This document shows, one piece after another, positions 44,668 through 54,728 of a stretch of DNA of 57,593 nt. The DNA is taken from the NCBI RefSeq assembly GCF_008831285.2, contig NW_022204882.1, positions 1 to 57,593 on the forward strand. Reading direction: 5' to 3'. Under the pieces are notes generated by a model. The model was not told where the DNA came from, made no database searches, and worked only from the letters and a program-made list of their open reading frames with translations. Every line of letters begins with the position of its first letter. Positions within the stretch are counted from its first letter, which is position 1. The translations under genes and the position numbers were made by a program. This DNA is from Nymphaea colorata (Eukaryota > Streptophyta > Magnoliopsida > Nymphaeales > Nymphaeaceae).

Positions 44668-45678
44668 ATGTTAGACACATCCAACAACCTCACCCTCTAA
44701 GAGATCAACTACGAAGACGATGAACCGGAATCCCTGAGCGGCATCAGCGAGATTAAGTATGAAGATGATTATGGCTTCCTCAATTAGTTTAGCTTCAATG
44801 GCGATCATCTAGCCCTATCCAAGGTCAACATCTAACCCAAAAGCAAGAAATTTGATATAGAATTTTATTAGGATCTAGAGGAGTCAGGCGTAGAGGAGAA
44901 ATTCGCACCAAAGGATCGGATAAGAGATATGAAAAATCATAGAAAGATAGGAAGCTTGACTTTTAGAGAAAATAATCAAATCAGGCAACCCATCAAATTG
45001 CCACTGGCCAATTATCCCATCATTATGAAAGTGGAATCACACTAAAATTAAATACTGCATGGACAACTCTCCAAAAAAAATGGGCAATCGAACATCTCAT
45101 TATTCGATAACTAGGGCAACAAGAGGGGACTTTTAACTATGTTATGTAAGCAAAGCATGGCCGAAAAGTGGTGCGTTAGTAACTGGTGGAAGACGATACT
45201 TTGCTTTCCAATGATTTTATGGAAGAAATTGCTTTGACCAAGAAATAGCCGAGGAAAAAGATGATCCCAGTTCGATAAAAAAGATAGATGTCTCGAAAAG
45301 GGCAACTATCAATATGTCTACCTTTGAAATCTATTAAAAAATGCACCGTTTGCACAGCTCTGAAGAATCGGATGAGAATAAGTCCGAAAAGAGCGAAATT
45401 GATTACCTAGGTTATGAAAATCACAGCAAACTGGAAGAAAGAGTAGCAGAGTATCGGCTGCCAATGCAAAGGAAAAATGTTATGGAGGCGAGCAAACTCA
45501 TCGACTACTAATCTCTGAAAAAGAATATGGAAGAACTTGGAGTTCCAACCATCGAGAGATATAAGCCATTCTGCTTCACCGCAAGAAACAACAGAACATA
45601 AGGAGGAGGAACATCGAAGAAGAGCCAAAGTAGATAGAGAAGAGCCAAAGTAGATAAGAGAAGAATCAAGATAAATGA
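44668..45678 (+). CDS. Acidic orphan protein
   Basis: About 335 residues. It begins MLDTSNNLTLQEINYEDDEP and is acidic for ~80 residues (SLSGISEIKYEDDYGFLNQF). KLPLANYPIIMKVESHQNQ is followed by a break near 45105-45220. IAEEKDDPSSIKKIDVSKRA, HSSEESDENKSEKSEIDYLG and KLEERVAEYRLPMQRKNVME complete it. The tail has a direct repeat, KSQSRQ twice (nt 45620-45660), and the TGA overlaps the ATG of the next frame (ATGA). Mostly disordered. No family. Confidence 0.5.
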
Positions 45679-46070
45679 CCGAAGAAGATATAAACCGAAC
45701 TACTGAAATTAACACACAAACAGCGCAGCCTTCCTTACAGGATTTCAGTTCCAAGCAGAGGAAAGTAGGCCGTAGGTTACTTAATGCGGAGTTGGCACAT
45801 ATACTCCAATCCCATCTCGTCTCAGAGAAGAAATTTTCAAAACATCTCGCCTCTCCAAAGGCTCAGAAGATCCAAAGGCAATTCAAGCTTTAAAATAGGA
45901 GATACTATGACGAGCCACCCACTTTGAATGATGAATACCTGCTTTAAGGTCTTCCCATATCCCTAGGACTCACTTCGTGCGATCCAAAAAAGCAATTGAG
46001 TCCAGCTTCTAAGCAGAAAGCCTAAAGAATTAGGCAATCCCCAAGCATGCAAGCCACGATCGGCAGTTGA
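45675..46070 (+). CDS. Small basic orphan protein
   Basis: 131 residues in one intact code-6 frame: MTEEDINRTTEINTQTAQPS, then FSSKQRKVGRRLLNAELAHI, LQSHLVSEKKFSKHLASPKA and a Ser/Pro/Gln-rich end (SPASKQKAQRIRQSPSMQ). Its ATG overlaps the upstream TGA by ATGA, so it may be a second gene or, if one base is missing, the C-terminal half of the acidic orphan. No family recognised. Confidence 0.45.
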
Positions 46071-46072
46071 GC

Positions 46073-46873
46073 ATGAGGAATAGAGTCTATGAGATCAGAG
46101 TGGGTGATCATAACTCAAAGGTGGTAGTCGCTAATCGAAACGGCAAGATTGGTTGAGCTGCAAGTAATCTTCTTCCATAGATTAAACCATCATAATCTGG
46201 GTAGGAACGACCTTTTCCCATAAGTAGACATTACTATAAAAACTAAGCGTCAACTTTCACCGTAAATCCTTCGGCGCCAAGACGGTGCAACTGTCAATCG
46301 CTCCCACTACCTACCGCACCGAAAGCTATCAGGAAACAATCTCATCTGGATCGGCAAGGATTATCTGTTTAAGGGAGTTATGGCAACAGCGAATTGAGTG
46401 TATCCCTCAAACAGTCAAATGAATAGCTTGAGTAGACTTTGGCACAGGTGAAAATCAAGTGTCCGATCTCATCGTAACAAGAAGAAAAGCTACTTCCAAA
46501 CATTCCTCCTAAGTAAGAAGGAAGTGGTGGCCATTTTGATCGTGGCTTTCAAATAGCCAAGAGAAATTACTCAGTCTCAAAGCAAGTCTTTCCATAAAGG
46601 TAGCCAGGCAGTCCCAAGCGCAAACCGAACACAGTCGCAGCAAAACCACCAAAATAAAACGCAGTCCAGGAAGAAGTAGCAAATGGAGACGCAAGAGAGG
46701 AGGGACTTCCATCACCGAGAGCAAACCCCATCCGCGTGCGCAAGTACAAAGGCGGTAAGAACATAAAAATAGGCAGGGCGAGCAGATTCGCCACCGGCAC
46801 TCTGAACATTCCTGGTCCTGGTGACTACCACATAGAGTCCTAATTCAGCAGGCACGCCTTGAAGGACTACTGA
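46073..46873 (+). CDS. SHIPPO-repeat (ODF3-like) protein, frame-broken
   Basis: Up to ~265 residues. The C-terminus RASRFATGTLNIPGPGDYHI-ESQFSRHALKDY-TGA carries the PGPG-x-Y signature of SHIPPO repeats, found in ODF3/CIMAP proteins inside doublet microtubules. Upstream, basic Ser/Thr/Gln-rich sequence with spaced Pro (SFGAKTVQLSIAPTTYRTES) fits degenerate repeats, but one-base breaks near 46270, 46400, 46620 and 46760 scatter it over three frames. The start is uncertain; MRNRVYEIRVGDHNSKVVVA at 46073 is the first reasonable ATG. Confidence 0.45.
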
Positions 46874-46961
46874 TATTTTCCATTTCATCCCTATATATAT
46901 TTAAACCTGGAATGCTTGATTTGAGCTTAGAAGAATCGTTTAATATTCTAAAACACACCCA

Positions 46962-47518
46962 ATGCACAGGTAGGCAGCTGCAAACTCACTCAAACATATC
47001 CTAACGCTGGAGAAATTCAAAATGGACCCCGAGGAAGTCGCCGAGGTGTACCCTCGAGCCTATGCCCTCCCCTCTTTCTTTTCGCATAATTTGGTCTCGC
47101 CGAGAAGAGTGTCAAGTACTTCCAGGGAGCGCAGGCCTTGGTCGGCGCCTTTTACTATCAACTCATGAAGTTGGCTCTCGAGCTCTAGCCTGAGGAAGTC
47201 AATTATCGAGATCTGGTCTTTGACAAGTTCGTGCGCTTCGAGCTCTTCGGATAGGGTGAACTTGAAGATGACATTTTCTCGGATTTTCAATACCGTAAGT
47301 TTTTCAAAGACTTCATCGAACTGGTGGAGAAAGAGGACGTGCCCAACTTCGAAAGAACTGTCGAAAAGTATCCCATTATCGATGAGATCTTGGTTAAATA
47401 CTTCCGCATCATTTTGCCTATGCCCATGCTGATGGAACTGTAGGAGGGCAAGGGAAAACCGATGGACGTAGCAAGGGAAATCCTGACTTTCTTTGCAGGG
47501 AATTCCAGATCACTTTGA
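46962..47518 (+). CDS. Orphan helical protein
   Basis: About 185 residues: MHRQAAANSLKHILTLEKFK, MDPEEVAEVYPRAYALPSFF, then after one base shift near 47090 SVKYFQGAQALVGAFYYQLM, ELQPEEVNYRDLVFDKFVRF, QYRKFFKDFIELVEKEDVPN and KYFRIILPMPMLMELQEGKG, ending AGNSRSL-TGA. It is a globular all-helical composition with good codon bias and two TAG Gln codons. A second in-frame ATG at 47022 is an alternative start. No family recognised. Confidence 0.55.
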
Positions 47519-47621
47519 CGTAGATTGGTCCATGCTTCAAACTTGAAGAATCGATACCTTCCTCTACTTCTAAAACATCCAGGAAGTCTTCCTCGCTTTT
47601 AATTAAGTGACAGTGTAATCC

Positions 47622-48126
47622 ATGGCGGAGGAAAGCAGCGAATTTACTTCAACATTTGAGTGCGGAGAGGGGAATTCTTTTCTGACCAAATATCATACCC
47701 AGACTGTAGAAGCACGCCAAAAATGAAGCAAAAGACACTAGATTTATAAAAGGATTCAATAATGCTCCTAGATACCAAGGAAAACATTACTCAAAGTCCC
47801 CTATCTTCCGAACCATTTAAGCAGAACCATCTACTCACACCCTCCTATGGCCAATTCTCAACTGAAAGATGGAAGGATAGCGAACTGTCAGAGCGCCCTC
47901 TACCCCCTAGCAGATAGGACTCAACTTTACCCTTCCAGCCTTTACTATCTTTGCTGAACAAAAGCATCAGCCATCCAACCTTAACGAAGCCTCCATAGGC
48001 CCTCTACTCCTAATTTACCGATAGCTTGATCCTAAGTAGATGCCCAGCGCCAACCGATAGGGAATCAAGCACATAAAGGACAAATATCGAAGAGAAAATA
48101 GAGCTTCTATTAGAAACTTCTTCTGA
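47622..48126 (+). CDS. Small Ser/Pro-rich orphan
   Basis: About 165 residues: MAEESSEFTSTFECGEGNSF, then a shift near 47720 and MLLDTKENITQSPLSSEPFK, QNHLLTPSYGQFSTERWKDS, PPSRQDSTLPFQPLLSLLNK. A second shift near 48030 gives a basic end (HIKDKYRRENRASIRNFF-TGA). Disordered, unknown function. The Pro/Tyr/Gly pattern (TPSYGQF) could be a degenerate microtubule-inner-protein motif, but this is speculation. Confidence 0.42.
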
Positions 48127-50039
48127 GTGATACTTTATTTATTCATCATCATATATTCGCTTAAATTTAATAGTGCCTCACATGAAGACATGGTCTCACT
48201 CATAAACAAATCATCCATGAGACTATCAATAATAGACATGCTCTCTTTGATTTTGCAGCAAGAGCCAAACCCAAATCAGTGGCTTCAAGAAGCAATCTTT
48301 AGGAACAATATCACAGCAATCAAGCTAGATCCCAACGCTCCTTAGTTCAAAAAATATTCTTTCATCTTCGAGGTCGATAGATAGGGTAAAGTTAACAATA
48401 GCTATGAATGGATAAAGGAAGTGGATATTCAAACTCTCTCAGCCTTTCTATAGCTTTTAGCTAATTTGACCCATAGGCATCAAAGGCACATAATCGACGC
48501 AAATTCCTATCTTAAACTGCTTTAAAGCGTAAATATGTATTGATGATAGTACTATGGCTATTTTGGTCTTCACGATTAGCGCAAACTCTCAACAGGATTA
48601 TCAATCCAAGCATAAAGTTATAACACATTTTACCTTCTTTCATCCACACAGAGAATGCATAAGTTCTATAGGTGCTAAAGATGAAGCAGTTCTACCTATT
48701 TTAGTTGATATGCAGATCAAAGAGAGTCACATTGGATCAGTTTATGAGGATTGTCAATCCGAATATTTACAATATCACCGATTTGCCACTCATCAATAAG
48801 TATTTTTATCTTTATCTCTATCCTCAGTTCTCATAGATCAAGACAGTAAGACAATTACTTACAGTCTTATCGTATTTAAGCCATTCAATGCAATAACAAT
48901 CTTATTAGCTCAAAAATCAGCCTAAATCATAAAAAGATAGCTAGAAACAATACCGAAATTCCAGATCCTGTTGCTCAACTGAATGCCTATCTATAGATAT
49001 CTAACTGCATTGCTATTTTACAATTAAAGACAAATAAAACTGTAAAAAGAACACCACAAATATAGTTATAAGCCATCCAGCTAGAATTATCCACAAGGAC
49101 TATCACTATGAATGGAGCACATTCACCATATCGTAACTCCAAAATTAATCAATTTTAGCAAATCTTATCAAAGATCTCTCCAATATCGTAATTGGAAATA
49201 TCAAAAATTACCTAGAGAAATAAAAAATGGCAAAGGAGATAAATAGATGGTACCTTAGCCTATCAGAAATGTATATAAATAAGTGTAGATGCTAAGATTG
49301 TACGATGGTAATAAAGTGAAAAAATTGGTGTAATTATAGCTGATTCCTGTGATGTCAAATATATCCTTTCTTAGATACACTTCAATTCCAATATTTCTCA
49401 TTCCAATCAAACCTTCCTTAACTCTCAGCTATTCATATCTTTTTGTGAGAAGAATCCATGCTATCCTGATCTCCACAAGGAGTTATTGCTCACAAAGGAT
49501 ATGCATCCTTAGCTTTTCACCAACTTATAACGGTTATCAACTTCCCTTAACAATTTTAGGACGAAAGCCAATGCTTTCCTGAATAAGACTATCAAATAAG
49601 GGACGAATAGCTAAATTCTCAAACATTATTCCCCCAAATCTGCATTTAAGCAACGCATAAATTAAGGTGGCTTTGGGATTTGCACGGGTAAGCTCTTTCC
49701 AACCGCATACTCCAAATGAACCAGGATTACAGCATGGGCAATTTGTTGGGAATGCTGAAGGAGGATTGCAATTTCCTCCAATCGAGATGGGCCTAAACGG
49801 ACTATAGATCATCAAGTATGCCATCGAATTCCACCAGATGAAATCTTAGTGGAAAGCCGACGTCTGGGACTATCCCCACCACTACACCCTAGTCAAGAAA
49901 TCCCCATTGAAATCTGAACAATAGGATAAGGAGATATTCTATAGCAAGTTCACAAAGGAATTGTTCTTTCCGCCAGGAGTGGTCCCACTAAGACCGAGGA
50001 AACTCATGCAAGACTTTTATAATAAGATCGGCAGATGAT
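48127..50039 (+). CDS. Poorly resolved ectodomain-like gene region
   Basis: AT-rich. The 5' part has a signal-peptide-like stretch (LYLFIIIYSLKFNSASHED) without an ATG, immediately after the preceding stop; the first in-frame ATG is at 48190. It continues RLSIIDMLSLILQQEPNPNQ and FEVDRQGKVNNSYEWIKEVD, then across shifts HRECISSIGAKDEAVLPILV and CYPDLHKELLLTKDMHPQLF. The last 350 bp form an intact frame (GRIAKFSNIIPPNLHLSNAQ; GGLQFPPIEMGLNGLQIIKY; PPGVVPLRPRKLMQDFYNKI) and end GR-TGA. It may be two genes. Secretion is inferred from the hydrophobic start only. Confidence 0.4.
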
Positions 50040-50078
50040 GATGTGATTTGCTCATCATGAAGGTTAAGATTACTGATA

Positions 50079-52278
50079 TCATTTGAAGGAGGACATGGTC
50101 TGTACGCGCAGCTTTGGTATCCCTCCTAGAATTTCCCCCGCGAAAGACTCAAGTTGTAGTGCTTTTGCACCGATTGGAGTATCTGGTCTTCTGGAGAGTA
50201 GGCTCCTTGGGCTAGAAACGCGGTGCGAGGAGACTTCCTGCACGTATGCTCGGTTCTTTTTCAGTTTGCGGGCGAGAATGGCATGGCTATTCTTGAAATT
50301 AGTTTGGCAATTTCGCCCTCCTCCCTCAGTTTGGTCTCGTAGTAGTCCTTACCTTATAGAGGATGAGATTTTCAGCCTCTCTGATGTGGATGTCCGGTTT
50401 GTAGGGCGTTTGTTCTTCCTTGCGCTTCTGGATCCTGTCCTTCTATTTCTGGTTGATGATATTCTTGCTGTTCAATTCTTCCAGCTCTGCAATCCTGCCC
50501 TTGTAAAGCGATAGTTGCTTCTCGTGTATCTTCTTAGCTACTCGAACGACTGCGTGAATTATTTGCCAACGTCCAACAGCTAGTTTTTCCAGGTCTTGCG
50601 ATTGGCCAAAAGAATCTATGCCTATCTTTTAGAATGGACCAGCTCCTTATCTAATTGGGATATCTTAGTTTAGTGTGAAAGAATTATTGCGTTCTTTTAG
50701 GATACGACAGTTTAAACCTATTGGATCTTTGCTTCACGCTGGAAGATTTCCTATTTGAGTTGTTCGATCTGCCTATATAGCCCATATTCCTTCTAAATGT
50801 GCCTCTATATTTCAGCTACTTTTAGTTGCATTTCCTCTTCAACTTCCTCCTATTGATGGCCATCAATTTCTCCAGCTCGCAGTGCTTGTCGATCCACCTG
50901 AGGTTGTTCTTGTTGAACTCCTAGTCCTTGAGGGCGATGGCTTTGGTGTGCTATTCGGTTAGTTTGTTGAGTGTGGAATGGAACTATCGTTCAGCTTGGT
51001 TTTTGATGATTTGGACGTTGTCCAGTTGCTGGTAGATGTCCTGCTTCAGTTGGTTCATTTAAGTGTGAATTGAGTAGTAAGAGCTTCTTTTCTGCTAGAA
51101 ATTCTTAGTCTGGCCAAAAGAGATGATATGTGCTACTCTTTGAGCCGATATACATCATCCCTATGCTGGGCTTGGCACTTCACTAGTCTTTATGCAGAAT
51201 TCTTTACTTATGCCTCCAAACTAGTGATGGTTTCTACCATTTTGCCTTTTACTGTTCGGATTATAGTCTAATGGTGTTTAGCTCCTACCTAAACATGAGA
51301 TTATTTCTGCGTTCCTAGCGATGAGATCTTCAACTTGTTTGTTCAGTTGGTTGATAGTGTTCTATAGATTTTCCTTCTCCTTTTGGTCAACATTGAAACG
51401 ATATTCCAATTCCTCGTTCCTCTCCTGGTAATATTTCTTTTAATCCTGCAGCTACCTCAGTGAATTCTCGATAGAGAGAGTCCTCAGCTGAGTCTGTTCT
51501 TCCAGTTAGGCAATCTTGAGGTTGTACGTCTTTTCCAGCTTGATCTTCACCTTTTTGTACTCGCTGTTCCACTTCTGGTCGTAATACTGCTCCAGCGCCT
51601 GTTGTCCTTCTCGGAACGCTGGATCTCGTTGATCTTCAACTACAACTTATTCTAGAACTCCTGCTTCTCTAGCACCACTCGCACCAACTAGCACCGAAGG
51701 ACCGACTATACAGAACCACTCTCGAATTCGGTATCAGAAGTCGCGCCCTTGCTTGGCTGGCTGGATGCCTATCGGTATCTTGCGCGCTTGTTATCTTTTC
51801 CATTTTGAGTTTTGCAGTTCGTGGACGAGTCGCTCGTTAGATTATTGCAACGCCTATAGTTCTCCTTCCAATTGTCTTTCCCTTTCGGCATGACGACGTC
51901 CCTCCTCATCGGCATACTGTTTCAGCGCTGCTATTTCGATGTTCCTCTAAGCTATCACTTTTATTTGCGCTATTCTTTGCCTTTGCAGCTCTTCCTGTTC
52001 CTTCCTCGCTATTTCTGCGTGGTGCTGCAGGGATTTGAGTTAGGAGTGCTGCTGTTTGGCCAAGCGGACGAAGTGGTTTAGGGATTATGTGGAGGAGAGA
52101 CGGAGGGGGGATTTGCTGGGCGCTATCGAATCTACCGCCGCAGCCAGACTGGTTTAAAAATCTGCATGAATGGAGGGATACCGGTGAGGTGTTGCTTGAG
52201 GGCGTGGAGTTGTGATTTTAGGGATTGGTTTTAGGTGGCAAGTTCTTATGGTAAGTGAGGGATAAAATTAAGCTTCAT
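50079..52278 (-). CDS. Long coiled-coil protein
   Basis: About 730 residues. Start MKLNFIPHLPQELATQNQSL, then heptads through most of the length: HAEIARKEQEELQRQRIAQI, EGRRHAERERQLEGELQALQ, KKVKIKLEKTYNLKIAQLEE, QLRTLSIENSLRQLQDQKKY, RNEELEYRFNVDQKEKENLQ. The tail is Ser/Arg-rich and ends IPKLRVQTMSSFK-TGA. Many heptad Gln positions are TAG/TAA codons. Single-base breaks near 51600-51660 and in 50500-51050. The composition is typical of basal-body or axonemal coiled coils, but no named family is recognised. Confidence 0.65.
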
Positions 52279-52498
52279 TTGATAAGCATTACAATTAATA
52301 ACACGCCCATCATTTATCTATCATCCAACCCCTTTCTTCCATGCTATCCCAATCCGTCATCATCTAAACCTGCCTATTTTCCTCTCCTGATGCTGTGTCA
52401 TATTTTTTAAGCTGATACCCTTTTAAACCTCTTCCAAGCCAACGATAACGATAATGATTTATGTAATGTGATAAATTGCGTTATTTATATTGTTCGCA

Positions 52499-54624
52499 AT
52501 GAACTCTGAGCTGCTCGTCCGTTTATCCCAAATAAAGCAATACATAAACACCCTCAAGACAGCCTCACCGTCAACAACCACACCCACGCCGCAGCAGTCG
52601 TCAACAAGTTCAAAAAATCCATGAGCAAGACCGAAGAACATGTCCACGCCAACCAGTTCATCCTCGATTGCCTCAAGACCCGCAACGAAAAACTCAGAAT
52701 CGAACAGTTCGACCTCGAACAGGAGAAAAAGGGAATCGAGGCCAAACTGACCGCCGCCAAGGACGCAGCCAGGGAGATCAAATAAACCAGAGCTGAGATA
52801 TACATCACCAGACTCACACTCACCATCAACGAAAGCAAGAAGGTGGATTTCGAAGAAGCCACCATCAGGTCAGACTACAAGCACCTCTTCGTCAACAGCG
52901 CTCTCGGCGAGAAATACAGGAACCACCCATCGCCATCGAGGAAATGCAGCAGTTAGAACACAGGGGCAACCTCGTCTATTTTTGCGTCATTGGAGAACAG
53001 GTCTTCCACGTCATCGTCAAATTCAGGACAGAACGCGATGCCTACCGGTGGGCCATCTGCCTCAACACGGTCAGCTGGCGCTGAAAAATGCCAAGAAAAA
53101 GATAAGCTGTTCGAGGAGCAGAAGGAACCGGCTCCCCTCCCGCCCGCCCCCTCTCCAGTTTTCACCAATACCACCAACCTGCAGCCGCCCCTGAGGACCT
53201 CCATGGCCAAGAGCGCCCTCAACGTCCCGCAACAGGTCCCCTTCCTCAACTTTACCAACCAAAATCGGCCCATTTCCCCCTCCTAGAGTGGCATTTCCGA
53301 TAAGAGATTCACTGATAAATCCTACTAGCGAGATGCTGACAGGTCCGGCGAGAAGAACACTGAAAGGTCTTTGGTGAACGCTCTGAACTACGATTCAGTG
53401 CAAAGCAGTGGCACTTTCAACATAAAGTAGCACACCGTCCAGACCTACGAGAAGCGTTTGGACATGAACCGCCCCCCAACGCTGACCAAGCTCAGGAACA
53501 ACTCCAACCACGACTACAGCAACACCCTCGACTCCCTCAAGGCCTACAAGACCACCTTCCGCAACAGAGCGAGGACATCATAAAGCCCCACATCAACCAG
53601 CTCTACCACGAAAAAATGATGGAGAATTACCGATCCCAGGAAGAACAGGATGAAGTCAAGAGCGAATCCACGTTCAAAGTGCAGCCACCCAAATTGACCC
53701 AGTCCCAAGCGCAACCGTAAGCAGAAAAAACAGCAAAATTACGCACTCTTGAAGAGAAGAAGAAAGAATTGTGAAACAATCTCATCATTTGACCATTGAC
53801 AAACCGGCCTTCCTTTATGATAAAGTCACCTGGATGGGCATCGAAGAGATGTAGGACTAAAACAAGTCCAAATCTTCCAACCGCATTTCCAACAAATCGC
53901 GAAGAGGATCCTAGTTCAGCGAATCGGTGGTGGCGGGCAGCAGCTAGCACGTGAAGCGGTAGACCATGCAGGACAACCACAGCGAGCACATCACTGAAAA
54001 ATCCCAAGAAGAGTCCCCCAAACTGCCCAAGCACCCCGCCTACGACGTCCCCCAGAAGATATCATACGCCAACGGAATCGTGTTCCAGCTGCACCAAGTG
54101 GAAAAGGCAGGCATAAGCTCGCCCCTCCTCCCAGCTAAGGACAATCCTCGCCCTAGCGCCAGCAGCAGCGCCCCTCTTCCTCTTCCTCCCTCGACTCAGA
54201 GGAAGATGACCACAGTGATCCATCTTCCCACGAAAACCACACAGAATCTGAAGACAACAATGCCCGTTCAGAATAACTGAAAAAGGGCATCATCCTGACA
54301 AAGTGTTCGTAGAATGGCTTCTGGACGCACTAGAAGATCCTGTATTTATCTGAGAACAACAACGAGATCTGCAGCCGTGACCTAAAGGACAAGAAGATCA
54401 AGAAGATCAAAATAGCCAACATCAACGACGTATAATACAAGAAATTCGATAAGGGAATCATCAAGCACATCAGCAAAATATAGTAAGACAAATGCTTCGT
54501 CATCAGGGCACTGGACGAAGACAACAAGATCAAAAATTACTAATTCGTCGGCAGTACAGCCTAACCTTTAGAGAGATTCGCCAACAACCTCAAATTGTTC
54601 GTCGAGTACGCCAAGAGAGAGTGA
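52499..54624 (+). CDS. PH-like domain and coiled-coil protein
   Basis: About 705 residues. The N-terminal coil (LSQIKQYINTLKTASPS; TRNEKLRIEQFDLEQEKKGI) leads to a beta segment EHRGNLVYFCVIGEQVFHVI followed by KFRTERDAYRWAICLNTVSW, the strand-plus-helix end of a PH fold. A long Pro/Ser/Gln-rich linker follows. A second PH-like domain closes the protein (KKGIILTKCSQNGFWTHQKI; LYLSENNNEICSRD; DKCFVIRALDEDNKIKNYQF; LERFANNLKLFVEYAKRE-TGA). It probably binds membrane lipid or a protein partner. Frame breaks near 52553, 52925, 53085, 53560 and 53760. It may be two genes; I keep one because no TGA/ATG pair separates them. Confidence 0.62.
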
Positions 54625-54728
54625 TAATTGCCATTTTTATCAACGTCTATCCATTTCTATTCGACTCGGACATTCAAATCCTTCCACCACTCCGGAGTAT
54701 TGCTTTGTATAATATCATTTAAATCTGC

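Noticed and set aside
49537-49824. A 95-codon minus-strand frame containing several cysteines
   Set aside because: The plus-strand frame over the same bases is open longer and ends at a TGA with a natural C-terminus; the minus frame has no recognisable domain.
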